Positions 9,038 through 17,125 of a DNA stretch of 64,000 bases are shown here, in pieces. Positions within the stretch are counted from its first letter, which is position 1. Each line of letters starts with the position of its first letter. This stretch comes from Limoniibacter endophyticus (lineage in GTDB: Bacteria; Pseudomonadota; Alphaproteobacteria; Rhizobiales; Rhizobiaceae), in assembly GCF_014652835.1 (NCBI RefSeq), contig NZ_BMZO01000004.1, positions 262,559 through 326,558 on the forward strand, written 5' to 3'. The notes below the pieces were generated by a model that saw only the letters and a list, made by a program, of their open reading frames with translations, was not told the origin of the DNA and ran no database searches. The translations under genes were made by a program, and so were the position numbers.

Positions 9038-9460
9038 CTATATGGGCTTTCCTCTGGAAAGAAGCGTCCGGCGAGCCAGACGACGGGCAGTGAGCGCGAC
9101 GCGCAAACGCGCCCGTCGCGTCGCAATTGTCTCCTGACGCACGCAATCCGCGCCTTTTGGCGAAACATCCAGCGCCGCTCCCAACTCCAGCAGGCGTTGC
9201 CGGATGCGATCCAGCGCCTGCGTCATCGCGATGTGCCGATTGAGATCGTAAGACCAGTGCTTTTCCAGACCGCGTTGCCGTTCACGCTCGATCAGACGCA
9301 CGAGCTTCAGTTCGAGCGCCCGGGCTTCAGAAATATTGAAACTGTCGAGCTTCGAAATATCCATGCCGCAGCTCATTTGAAAAGCGAAGCGTTGACGCGC
9401 CTCAATGGCAAGTAATTTCTGACGGGCAAGAAACGCTTCCCGGTCTACTTCGATATTCAT
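9038..9460 (-). CDS. Conserved small basic protein of unknown function
   Basis: I do not recognise this 140-aa product. The ATG at 9460 (MNIEVDREAF) has AGGAAG and GGGG upstream, better than the ORF's first ATG at 9514. The protein is strongly charged and predicted mostly helical: an N-terminal 'REAFLARQKLLAIEARQRFAFQ' (split helix) and a middle rich in Arg, Glu and Leu. The C-terminal ~30 residues are very basic ('RRARLRVALTARRLARR'). No signal peptide or membrane segment. It sits convergent to mucR and divergent from the DnaA-like pair, with its own terminator, which supports a real gene. A nucleic-acid or membrane-surface role is only a guess. Confidence 0.6.
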   Translation of the reverse strand: MNIEVDREAFLARQKLLAIEARQRFAFQMSCGMDISKLDSFNISEARALELKLVRLIERERQRGLEKHWSYDLNRHIAMTQALDRIRQRLLELGAALDVSPKGADCVRQETIATRRARLRVALTARRLARRTLLSRGKPI

Positions 9461-9717
9461 TATGCCCCACTTCCTTATATCATAATTTTCGAATGTCGTC
9501 ACTGGTGCGATCACGCAATACGCAACAGCCCCAATAATTTCGGATAGTTATCGTGGGGCGTGGACAAAATGAACGCGAAAAAATTCTCAATAATATTTTA
9601 TTCTATCTTTTTCATATACTTAATCAGCGGGAATTTTATTTTCGTGCCGCAAGTTTCCCCACCCCCGGACGCAAACCTTAAAAACCGAACGTGCAATGAA
9701 TTTGGGGGCACTTTCAT

Positions 9718-10137
9718 ATGAATTCCGGTTGCAACACCCTACCGACATCCTCTTCACCCGTCGGCATCCTGCCCGGCAAGTCCAATGAGTGGCCGACACT
9801 GCGCCACATCACAAGCAAGCGCCGCAAACAACAGGCCTGCGAGGCCATGGCAGATATTACAGCGGCAATCTTCAACATAAGCAGCACCAAGATCCGTTCC
9901 GGCGAACGCTCGCTGGATATTTCCCGCATCAGACAGATCGCCATGTATGTGAGCCATGTGGCGCTCGGCCTGAGCATGTCAGAAGTCGGCAAAGGGTTCG
10001 GTCGCGACCGCACCACCGTGCTGCACGCGTGCCAGGTGATCGAGGAGTTGCGTGACGATCCACAATTCGACGAGCTCATCACCATGGCCGAACGGGTTGC
10101 TTGCGCAGCGGTTCGTTTTCATGGAGAGCAAGGATGA
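9718..10137 (+). CDS. Stand-alone DnaA domain IV-like DNA-binding protein
   Basis: A 139-aa protein whose C-terminal ~90 residues resemble the DNA-binding domain IV of the replication initiator DnaA: 'RSLDISRIRQIAMYVSHVALGLSM' then 'GKGFGRDRTTVLHACQVIEELRDD' (in parts, residues 64-114). The DnaA signature GRDHTTV reads GRDRTTV (residues 95-101), keeping Asp97, Thr99 and Thr100, which contact the DnaA box in E. coli. There is no AAA+ ATPase domain, so it cannot initiate replication itself. It may compete for or decorate DnaA boxes, or act as a transcription factor. GGGGG at 9704-9708 serves the ATG. It overlaps the next gene by ATGA. Confidence 0.8.
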   Translation: MNSGCNTLPTSSSPVGILPGKSNEWPTLRHITSKRRKQQACEAMADITAAIFNISSTKIRSGERSLDISRIRQIAMYVSHVALGLSMSEVGKGFGRDRTTVLHACQVIEELRDDPQFDELITMAERVACAAVRFHGEQG

Positions 10138-10889
10138 GCATTCTCCCAACCGATCGGCAGACGATGCGCCTGCTCAAAATCCTGACCAAGGCCCCCGGAA
10201 CACTTTCTCCCACCAGCACGCAACATGTTTTGTTGGTCGAATGCGGTGAACATGGTGCGGTTACAATTGGGGAACAGGCGCTGCGCAAGGCGCTCAATGC
10301 CGGATTGCTCCTCCGCCAGGGCGACGATATAGTTCTGGCACCGGATCTCGCTCAATCTCTTCCTCTCTCCGGCAAGGAAACGGGTCTGGTGAGAGGAGCC
10401 GACAAGAATATTGCACTTGTCGAGATCAATACTGCGGAATCCCCCCTTTCGCAGCTATTTCGACGGCGGGATCGGCGTGGCCGGCCCTACATCGACAGGG
10501 CGGAGTTTGAAGCCGGAGAACAATTGCGGAGCGATTTTACCCGAGCGAGCCTGACACCGCGCGTGACGCAAAACTGGTCTGGCGTTTCAGGCGGCGGGCA
10601 GAGCAGCGCCGATAGTGCCGCCCAACTTGCAGCGGGAACGCTTGCAGCGCGAAAACGCGTCGAGATGGCACTCGATGCTGTTGGCCCCGAACTATCGGGC
10701 CCGCTTCTCGACATATGCTGCTTTCTCAAGGGCCTTGAACAGGTGGAGGCGGAGCGCGGTTGGCCGGTGCGCTCTGCCAAAGTAATGCTGAAGGCGGGAC
10801 TTTCGACTTTGGCTCGGCATTACGCGCCGCAAAGGAAACCACGCCCGCATCACTGGGGCGCGGAAGGATACAGACCGGAAAACATTTGA
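10134..10889 (+). CDS. DUF6456 domain protein, partner of the DnaA-like gene
   Basis: 251 aa from ATG 10134, which overlaps the stop of the preceding gene (ATGA), so translation is coupled. I assign DUF6456 from the C-terminal half: 'SPLSQLFRRRDRRGRPYIDR', then 'AAGTLAARKRVEMALDAVGPELSGPL' (split), 'CCFLKGLEQVEAERGWPVRSAKVML' (split) and 'GLSTLARHYAP'. The N-terminal part ('DRQTMRLLKILTKAPGTLSP') looks like a winged-helix fold. Function is unknown. Family members sit beside DnaA-domain-IV genes in Rhizobiales, to my knowledge. No membrane segments. Confidence 0.75.
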   Translation: MSILPTDRQTMRLLKILTKAPGTLSPTSTQHVLLVECGEHGAVTIGEQALRKALNAGLLLRQGDDIVLAPDLAQSLPLSGKETGLVRGADKNIALVEINTAESPLSQLFRRRDRRGRPYIDRAEFEAGEQLRSDFTRASLTPRVTQNWSGVSGGGQSSADSAAQLAAGTLAARKRVEMALDAVGPELSGPLLDICCFLKGLEQVEAERGWPVRSAKVMLKAGLSTLARHYAPQRKPRPHHWGAEGYRPENI

Positions 10890-10946
10890 CAAAACGGAGC
10901 TGCCCGAACCGAGCCAACTGCATTCAGTCAGCATCTTCCAGAGGCT

Positions 10947-11858
10947 TTATTCGGGCAGCGCCTTCAAATATTCGCCAATCGCCTGACGATCTTGGGCAGA
11001 AAGACGCGCCATATTCTGCTGAACCTCGACCATAGTGCCTCCCACGGAATCGAAATCCGGTGTGAAGCCGGTTTCCAGATAGGTGGCAATGTCATCCGCC
11101 GACCAATCGTCGATCGCCCCGCCCGGCGCAATCCCAGGTACCGTTCCGCCGCCTTCCGCAGCTGGTGCGCCCTGGAGCCATCGCGCTTTGTCGAGTGCAC
11201 CGAAAGCATTGCGCGGCGTGTGGCACTCGCCGCAGTGGCCGGGGCCCTCGACGAGATATTGACCGCGCTTTACCGCATCGGCGGCATCCGGTGCCAAAGC
11301 AATGACAGGCTCCTCGCTCAAATAGAGCCGCTGCCAGAGCCCTACCCCGCGGCGCAGCGAATAAGGAAAGGTCAGCTCGTTTGCGGGTGCCCTGCCCTCG
11401 ACCGCGGGAAGCGTCTTCATGTAAGCGAACAGGTCCGCAATATCGGCGTCTGGCATGCGCGCATAAGAAGTGTAGGGAAATGCCGGATAAAGCACGGCGC
11501 CGGCCGGATCGACACCGCGCTTCATTGCATTCATGAAATCGCCCAGCGACCAACCTCCGATGCCATCCTGCGGATGCTGCGAGATATTGGGCGCAACGAA
11601 TTGGCCATAAGGCGTTTCGAGAGCGAGACCACCGGCAAGCCGGGTCTGCGCATCACCTTCAGCCTGCGGACTCGCGTGACAGGAGGCACAACCACCCGCC
11701 CAGAACAAGATTTCGCCCCGCGCTGCATCGGCACCGTTCGCTGCTGCATCGATCCGGGTCTGCCCAAGAGGCTGCGGCGCCGTGACAAACCAGAAACCGA
11801 CGGCTCCGGCAAGCATAAGCCCGGCCAGACCGGCAGTGATTTTACCCGCCTTGCCCAT
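10947..11858 (-). CDS. Membrane-anchored diheme cytochrome c
   Basis: 303 aa from the ATG at 11858. The open frame extends far upstream (to 12098) only as a shadow of the next gene. A single N-terminal hydrophobic segment ('ITAGLAGLMLAGAVGFWFV') anchors it facing the periplasm. Two heme-binding sites are present: CASCH (57-61) and CGECH about 130 residues later, each in a cytochrome-c-like fold with 'ARMPDADIADLFAYMKTLP' and 'WSADDIATYLETG' helices. It resembles the cytochrome c subunits of alcohol and sugar dehydrogenases, but no dehydrogenase is nearby. It follows the cytochrome c556-like gene by 4 bp and is probably its electron partner. Confidence 0.85.
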   Translation of the reverse strand: MGKAGKITAGLAGLMLAGAVGFWFVTAPQPLGQTRIDAAANGADAARGEILFWAGGCASCHASPQAEGDAQTRLAGGLALETPYGQFVAPNISQHPQDGIGGWSLGDFMNAMKRGVDPAGAVLYPAFPYTSYARMPDADIADLFAYMKTLPAVEGRAPANELTFPYSLRRGVGLWQRLYLSEEPVIALAPDAADAVKRGQYLVEGPGHCGECHTPRNAFGALDKARWLQGAPAAEGGGTVPGIAPGGAIDDWSADDIATYLETGFTPDFDSVGGTMVEVQQNMARLSAQDRQAIGEYLKALPE

Positions 11859-11862
11859 GTTT

Positions 11863-12291
11863 TTACTGGCGATATTTCTGGTGGCACGCACCGCAATTTT
11901 CTGCAACTGGTCCGAACGTCGCCTTGAAGCTTGCCAGATCCTGCGGATTGGCATCGACGGCGGCCTTGGCATCTGCCTGAAACTTGGCGACAGCAGCGTT
12001 GAAGCCTTCGCGATCCGACCAGATGGCGGGGCCGGCCTTCGTATCGCCGGTCTCTGTGCCCGCCGGATAATGCGCCTCGACATCCATCCTGTCAGCATCT
12101 TCGCTCAGCTTCTGAAGCGCAGCCAGTGCGGTAGCCGCATCGAAAGGGGCCTTCTCCTGCGCCATCGGCGCAAGAACACGCATGACCGCAGCATTCTCCT
12201 TCATGAGCGCCTGGCGATCGGCGATGGGATCAGCATGAGAGACGAGTGTAGAAGCTGCAAGAAATACGACGGAAGCAATCGGTTTCAGCAT
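11863..12291 (-). CDS. Cytochrome c'/c556 family periplasmic protein
   Basis: 142 aa from the ATG at 12291, with AGGGGAC close upstream. A Sec signal peptide ends 'LVSHA-D' near residue 20. The single heme site CGACH is at the very C-terminus (133-137), as in cytochrome c'/c556 four-helix bundles; 'RQALMKENAAVMRVLAPM' is the usual first helix. The methionine there could be a sixth ligand (c556 type). It is the first gene of a two-gene operon with the diheme cytochrome, 4 bp apart. It probably passes electrons or binds small ligands in the periplasm. Confidence 0.88.
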   Translation of the reverse strand: MLKPIASVVFLAASTLVSHADPIADRQALMKENAAVMRVLAPMAQEKAPFDAATALAALQKLSEDADRMDVEAHYPAGTETGDTKAGPAIWSDREGFNAAVAKFQADAKAAVDANPQDLASFKATFGPVAENCGACHQKYRQ

Positions 12292-12402
12292 GGTGTCCCC
12301 TGGCATTTGGCTTGAGGCGTTATTCAGACGCCCAGCTTGGCAGGATTTTGTGACAAGCGCTATGCATTCCATTCAAAGCTGCGTGATCGCGCACTGAAAG
12401 CA

Positions 12403-12436
12403 GAAGAGGCCGCCAGCACCTGCTGACGGCCTCTTC
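12403..12436 (-). terminator. Hairpin terminator downstream of sodB
   Basis: GAAGAGGCCGCCAGC (12403-12417) pairs with GCTGACGGCCTCTTC (12422-12436) with one mismatch. On the minus strand it follows the sodB stop; its T-tract (TGCTTTC) is weak. Confidence 0.65.
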
Positions 12437-12456
12437 CAACAAAAAGCTTGCAGCGC

Positions 12457-13059
12457 TTACTTTGTAGCAGCTTCGTAACGCTCGAGAACGTAATCCCAGT
12501 CGATCAGGCTATCGACAAAGGCTTCCAGATATTTCGGACGCGCGTTGCGGTAGTCGATATAGTAGGAATGCTCCCACACATCGACGCCGAGGATCGGCTG
12601 ACCGCCGTGAACCAGCGGGTTCTCACCGTTCGGGGTCTTGGAAATTTCGAGCTTGCCGTCCTTGACGGAAACCCAGGCCCAGCCCGAACCGAACTGCGTC
12701 ATGCCAGCCTGGACGAAATCGGCCTTGAACTTGTCATAGCCACCGAGATCGGAATCGAATGCCTTCTGCAGGGCACCAGGAAGCTTGTTGCCGCCGCCGC
12801 CCTTCTTCATCCAGCGCCAGAAGTGGATGTGGTTGTAATGCTGGGCAGCATTGTTGAAGAGCGGCTGATTCTTGCCATAAGAAGCCAGAACGACTTCTTC
12901 GACCGACTTGCCATCGAGACCAGCTTCTGCAGCCAGCTTGTTGCCGGTATCGACATAGGCCTTGTGGTGCTTGTCATGGTGAAACTCAAGCGTTTCCTTG
13001 GACATATAGGGCTGAAGAGCCTCGTAATCATATGTCAGTTCCGGCAGTTCAAAAGCCAT
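12457..13059 (-). CDS. sodB: Superoxide dismutase, Fe/Mn type
   Basis: A 200-aa cytoplasmic enzyme that dismutates superoxide to oxygen and hydrogen peroxide. Metal ligands are H27 ('FHHDKHHKAYV'), H74 ('AAQHYNHIHFW'), D160 and H164 ('DVWEHSYYIDYRN'). The 'AAQHYNH' context is closer to iron-type enzymes; metal preference cannot be settled from sequence alone. Length is normal. Monocistronic, between a hairpin terminator and the aminotransferase gene. Confidence 0.95.
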   Translation of the reverse strand: MAFELPELTYDYEALQPYMSKETLEFHHDKHHKAYVDTGNKLAAEAGLDGKSVEEVVLASYGKNQPLFNNAAQHYNHIHFWRWMKKGGGGNKLPGALQKAFDSDLGGYDKFKADFVQAGMTQFGSGWAWVSVKDGKLEISKTPNGENPLVHGGQPILGVDVWEHSYYIDYRNARPKYLEAFVDSLIDWDYVLERYEAATK

Positions 13060-13188
13060 CGGATCGTACTCCCTTCATCAAAACCGGCGCGACTTGCGCG
13101 CGCCGGCGGATTTGAAACTTTCCCCCCGCTCTAGGCAAGGGGCTATTTTTTAAATTCAGCTCATAATTGAGACAGGCTTATTACAGGT

Positions 13189-14067
13189 TCAGCCCTTCGG
13201 GGTTGAATGCGCCCAATCCCAATAGAGATCGCGCAACCTTTTGGCGACCGGACCAGCCTGAAGCTCACGGTCCTCGACTTTCGTAACGGGTACGACCTTC
13301 GAGTGGTTCCCGGTCGAGAATACCTCGTCGGCATCCATGAAATCCTGCACCTTCAAGCTTTTCTCGCGAACCTTGTAACCTGCATCTTCAAGCAGCTGCA
13401 TGGAGCGAGCGCGCGTGATGCCGGCCAGGAAGGTGCCGTTGGCCGCAGGCGTGAAGACCTCGCCATCCTTAACCATGAATATATTGGAGGAGCCGGTTTC
13501 CGCGACATTACCCAGCATGTCGAGCACGAGCGCATTGTCAAAACCGCGCGCCTTGGCCTCCATGATCATGCGACCATTGTTCGGGTAGAGGCTGCCAGCC
13601 TTGGCGTTCGTCACCGCAGTCTCGAGCGACGGGCGGCGGAAGGAGGAAACGCCGACCGAAAAGCCCGAAGACGGAATCATCGGCGATTCATAAAGGCAGA
13701 GACAGAAGCGCGTGGTTTCCGGATCGGCAGGCACGCCCATATAGCCGCCATCCTCGGCCCAGTACATGGGACGGATATAGACGGCCGTCTTGCCATCGAA
13801 CTTCTTCAGGCCATCCCACGTAAGCCCAATTATTTCCTCGGTGCGCATGGTCGCCTTCATGCCGAGATTATTGGCCGAATTGTTGACGCGAGCGGCATGC
13901 AAATCGAGATCGGGCGAGACGCCTTCGAACCAGCGGCCGCCGTCGAACACGGTCGAGCCGAGCCACATTGCATGGGAGCGCGGGCCGATAATGGCCGGAT
14001 TGCCCTCATACCAGTCGCCATCAATATAGGTCCAGGTGGTAGAGGTTGCGGCGCGAGCCAAGGTCAT
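13189..14067 (-). CDS. ilvE: Branched-chain amino acid aminotransferase (class IV)
   Basis: 292 aa from ATG 14067 (MTLARAATSTTW); the frame is open to 14196 but the extension has no family character. A PLP-dependent transaminase making Leu, Ile and Val from their keto acids. The PLP lysine is K156 in 'NAKAGSLYPNN'; 'GNVAETGSSNIFMV' and 'GITRARSM' are family motifs. The subgroup is the ~290-aa alphaproteobacterial form rather than the 308-aa E. coli form, so a D-amino-acid or aromatic preference is possible but less likely. Divergent from the L,D-transpeptidase gene across ~400 bp. Confidence 0.85.
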   Translation of the reverse strand: MTLARAATSTTWTYIDGDWYEGNPAIIGPRSHAMWLGSTVFDGGRWFEGVSPDLDLHAARVNNSANNLGMKATMRTEEIIGLTWDGLKKFDGKTAVYIRPMYWAEDGGYMGVPADPETTRFCLCLYESPMIPSSGFSVGVSSFRRPSLETAVTNAKAGSLYPNNGRMIMEAKARGFDNALVLDMLGNVAETGSSNIFMVKDGEVFTPAANGTFLAGITRARSMQLLEDAGYKVREKSLKVQDFMDADEVFSTGNHSKVVPVTKVEDRELQAGPVAKRLRDLYWDWAHSTPKG

Positions 14068-14469
14068 TTCAATAAATCCGTTCTTGCTACAAACTGCGCC
14101 CATGTGACTCCGGCGAGGTCCCGGCGTCAACCTCTGCCCGGACGAAGAGGGCGATGGGGCGCAAACTGGCGCAAAAAAGCATCCTCCATGGCCCAATAAA
14201 ACGCGTTGCTAAAAAGTCACATCTTAGTGCGTTCCGATTTTCGCCTTGATTTAACCGAGTTGTTGACCGATTTGCGGTACCTATCGGTCAGTAAATCGTG
14301 GCATCAATGTTTCCGAAGCAAAGCCAGGCGGCTTTCCTTGAGGCAAGATGCAACGCGATGCGCTCAGATGCATTATCGGTCGGTCAAAAGCGTTCTTCCG
14401 ATAAAGGCGCGTGATTTTGATGGCTCTTCCTTTAGGCGGGCCAGTTTGCAATGTGGAATGCGGGGTATA
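14068..14469. other. Divergent intergenic region, aminotransferase / L,D-transpeptidase
   Basis: About 400 bp with no convincing gene; an ORF extension of the transpeptidase frame to 14206 has no family character. It contains a TGACCGAT / ATCGGTCA inverted repeat (14264-14290) and an ATCGGTCGGTCA element at 14374-14385, possibly operator half-sites. Confidence 0.45.
14264..14290. promoter_or_regulatory. Inverted repeat, possible operator
   Basis: Perfect 8-bp arms TGACCGAT (14264-14271) and ATCGGTCA (14283-14290) around 11 bp. A related ATCGGTCGGTCA lies at 14374-14385. The spacing could suit a dimeric regulator; no regulator gene is adjacent, so the binding protein is unknown. Confidence 0.35.
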
Positions 14470-15192
14470 ATGACCAAGTCCAGTTCCGAGACGGCGTTCA
14501 GCCGGCGGCAATTTCTTTCGCTCACTTCTGCTGCCGCTGCAGCCTCCGTACTGACGGCTTGCACCACGGTTTCGCAGCCAGTCATTCCGGCAGTCGCTCC
14601 GGCTCCGGCAGAACCGCCACTTGACGGTTACGCGCAAATGTATGCGGCGCGCATCGATGAAGGCTATGAGCTCCCGGCCATTCCCTATCAACGTATCGAC
14701 CGCCGCTTTCTGCGCCAGTTGGTTCCGGACCCGACCGGGGAAGAACCCGGCACGGTCGTGGTCGATACGCAGCAACACTTCCTGTATCTCGTACGTGATG
14801 ACGGGCAGGCCATGCGCTACGGCGTAGGCCTGGGTCGCGCTGGGTTCGAATGGGCCGGACGCGCCGTAATCCAGTGGAAGCGCAAGTGGCCAAAGTGGAC
14901 GCCGCCTGCCGAAATGATCGCACGTCAGCCGGAGCTGGAACAATATTCCGCTGCAAATGGCGGAATGGAACCGGGCCTCACCAATCCGCTCGGTGCACGC
15001 GCGCTCTACATATTCCAGAACGGCGAAGACACGCTCTATCGTGTGCACGGGTCGCCGGAATGGTGGACAATCGGCAAGTCCGTTTCATCAGGCTGCGTAC
15101 GCATGATGAACCAGGATGTCATCGACCTCTACGATCGCGTCCCCAACAAGACGCCGATTATCGTCAAGCAGAATGGCCTGCGCATGGCCTGA
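14470..15192 (+). CDS. L,D-transpeptidase (YkuD), lipoprotein with twin-arginine signal
   Basis: 240 aa from ATG 14470. The signal has a twin-arginine stretch 'SRRQFLSLTS' (11-20) and a lipobox 'LTAC' (Cys31). The YkuD domain carries the catalytic triad region 'HGSPEWW' (H193) and 'SVSSGCVRM' (S207, C209, R211). Such enzymes make 3-3 peptidoglycan cross-links or attach proteins such as Braun lipoprotein or beta-barrels to peptidoglycan, in the periplasm. Rhizobiales carry many paralogues, so the specific substrate is not known. Monocistronic with a strong terminator. Confidence 0.9.
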   Translation: MTKSSSETAFSRRQFLSLTSAAAAASVLTACTTVSQPVIPAVAPAPAEPPLDGYAQMYAARIDEGYELPAIPYQRIDRRFLRQLVPDPTGEEPGTVVVDTQQHFLYLVRDDGQAMRYGVGLGRAGFEWAGRAVIQWKRKWPKWTPPAEMIARQPELEQYSAANGGMEPGLTNPLGARALYIFQNGEDTLYRVHGSPEWWTIGKSVSSGCVRMMNQDVIDLYDRVPNKTPIIVKQNGLRMA

Positions 15193-15216
15193 CGGCCGCA
15201 CCAGTCGGAATTCGAG

Positions 15217-15245
15217 AAGCCGGGGGAATTCCCCGGCTTTTTGCT
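15217..15245 (+). terminator. Terminator of the L,D-transpeptidase gene
   Basis: AAGCCGGGG (15217-15225) and CCCCGGCTT (15231-15239) followed by TTTTGCTTTT. Confidence 0.85.
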
Positions 15246-15331
15246 TTTCCGAATATTGCACCTATGAAACATAACGAGAACATGCAATAGTCCGCTCGTC
15301 AAAGCCGATTGCAAGCCCTAGAGTCCTTCGC

Positions 15332-17125
15332 ATGAATCAGAGCGTCCAGATTTCCACGCCCCAGCTTTGCGACAGCACGGACGAAATGCGCACAACGCGC
15401 ATCGAGCTTTCGAACGCGCGTCTGATGGCCAGGGCATGGGCCTCGACAAGCGCTTATTCGGACAGCGAAGCGCTTGCCGCGTCTTTTGCCGGTCACGCGC
15501 TTGCGTCACTCGCGGCAACCTGTGCGATTTCCGAAGAGTTCTGCCCCTCTCTCCGCCGCGCGCGTCGCACGCTCGACGAAACGGCAATGGCGCTGGCCAC
15601 CAAGATAGGGGAGATCGCCGCTCGGCTACCCTTGATCGAAGCGCTGCATCAAGTCACCAGTCTGTATCCTGCGCTTATGCCCGCGAAAGAGCGGAGCGCG
15701 CTTGGCGCCTTCTATACGCCGCCTGCTCTCGTGACACGGCTTCTGGATCAGGCAGCGCAAGCAGGCGTCGACTGGAGCACGGCAAAGGTTCTCGATCCGG
15801 CGGCCGGAGGCGGGATTTTTCTGCTCCATGCGGCGCGTCGGATGGTCGACGCGCTTGGCGAATGCGAGCCGGTATTTGCGCTGAGCCATGTGACGGCGCG
15901 GCTTTCCGGGTTCGAACTGGATGCGAATGCCGCAAATCTGGCGCAATGCGCGCTGGAAATCTCGCTGGCAGACCTGGCGCGAAGTGCCGGCAGGCCAGCG
16001 CCGCAGATCGTCAAGACCTGCGATACGCTGGCGATGCAGGCGCAGCCGGTCTTCGATCTCGTCATCGGCAATCCGCCATATGGACGCGTGACTCTTCCAA
16101 CCGAGATGCGTGCGAAATATGCACGCAGCCTCTATGGTCACGCCAATCTCTACGGAATATTCACCGATGCGGCCATGCGCTGGACCAAACCTGGCGGGAT
16201 CATTGCCTTTCTGACACCTACCAGCTTTCTCGGCGGACAGTATTTTTCGGCTTTGCGCTGCCTTCTGGCGAAAGAAGCGCCGCCCGTCGCCATCGACTTC
16301 GTCCATGCGCGCAAAGGAGTTTTCGAGGATGTGCTTCAGGAAACCCTGCTTGCAATATATCACCGCGGGGCCTTGCGTGGCGGCACATGCATTAATTATC
16401 TGACAATGCTTTCAGAGATCGAGGCAAGGATCACCAGCAATGGTGCGATCATTTTGCCGCAAGATGCCTCGGCCCCCTGGCTCGCACCCCGGCTGCCGGA
16501 CCATATTGCACTTGTCCGCCGGGCGCAGCGAATGTCTCACCGGCTTTCGGACTGGGGCTACAAGGTGTCCACCGGGCCGCTGGTCTGGAACCGCCACAAG
16601 AGCCAGCTACGTGATCGCGCTGGCGGCAAGAATGTGCATCCATTGATATGGGCCGAAGCAGTGACGCCCGACGGCCGCTTCACCTATCGTGCGCACAAGA
16701 AAAACCACGCACCCTTCTTTCGCATGGAGCCGGGCGACGACTGGCTTCTGACCCGCAAGCCATGTGTCGTGGTGCAGCGCACTACGGCGAAGGAGCAGAC
16801 GCGGCGCCTCATCGCCGCTGAACTGCCGGCGGCATTCATTGCCGAACATGGGGGCGTGGTCATCGAAAACCATCTCAACATGGTGCGCGCTGTCGATGAT
16901 GAGGCGGTGGCACCAAGCATCGTCGCCGCGTTTTTGAACAGCCGCATTGCGGACGATCTGTTCCGCTGCATCAGCGGCAGCGTTGCAGTTTCTGCCTTCG
17001 AACTGGAGGCGGTACCCTTGCCCGCACCGTCGCAACTCGCAGTGCTGTCAAAGCTTGTTGCATCCGGTGCGTCCAGAGACGAGATCGACACGGAATGTGC
17101 GCGGCTCTACGGGACGGATGCATGA
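15332..17125 (+). CDS. Type II N6-adenine DNA methyltransferase (PstI/Eco57I-like)
   Basis: A 597-aa methyltransferase of the gamma arrangement. Motif X-like 'GAFYTPP' (125-131), SAM-binding motif I 'DPAAGGG' (155-161) and catalytic motif IV 'NPPY' (247-250) are present. The C-terminal half is the target-recognition region with 'HLNMVRAVDDEAVAPSIVAAFLNS' (split), as in Eco57I/TaqI-like enzymes. Its role is to protect host sites from the overlapping restriction gene. The neighbour's BsuBI/PstI domain suggests the target CTGCAG, methylated on adenine, but target calling from sequence alone is uncertain. Stop overlaps the next ATG. It starts an accessory islet ending in IS remnants. Confidence 0.85.
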   Translation: MNQSVQISTPQLCDSTDEMRTTRIELSNARLMARAWASTSAYSDSEALAASFAGHALASLAATCAISEEFCPSLRRARRTLDETAMALATKIGEIAARLPLIEALHQVTSLYPALMPAKERSALGAFYTPPALVTRLLDQAAQAGVDWSTAKVLDPAAGGGIFLLHAARRMVDALGECEPVFALSHVTARLSGFELDANAANLAQCALEISLADLARSAGRPAPQIVKTCDTLAMQAQPVFDLVIGNPPYGRVTLPTEMRAKYARSLYGHANLYGIFTDAAMRWTKPGGIIAFLTPTSFLGGQYFSALRCLLAKEAPPVAIDFVHARKGVFEDVLQETLLAIYHRGALRGGTCINYLTMLSEIEARITSNGAIILPQDASAPWLAPRLPDHIALVRRAQRMSHRLSDWGYKVSTGPLVWNRHKSQLRDRAGGKNVHPLIWAEAVTPDGRFTYRAHKKNHAPFFRMEPGDDWLLTRKPCVVVQRTTAKEQTRRLIAAELPAAFIAEHGGVVIENHLNMVRAVDDEAVAPSIVAAFLNSRIADDLFRCISGSVAVSAFELEAVPLPAPSQLAVLSKLVASGASRDEIDTECARLYGTDA

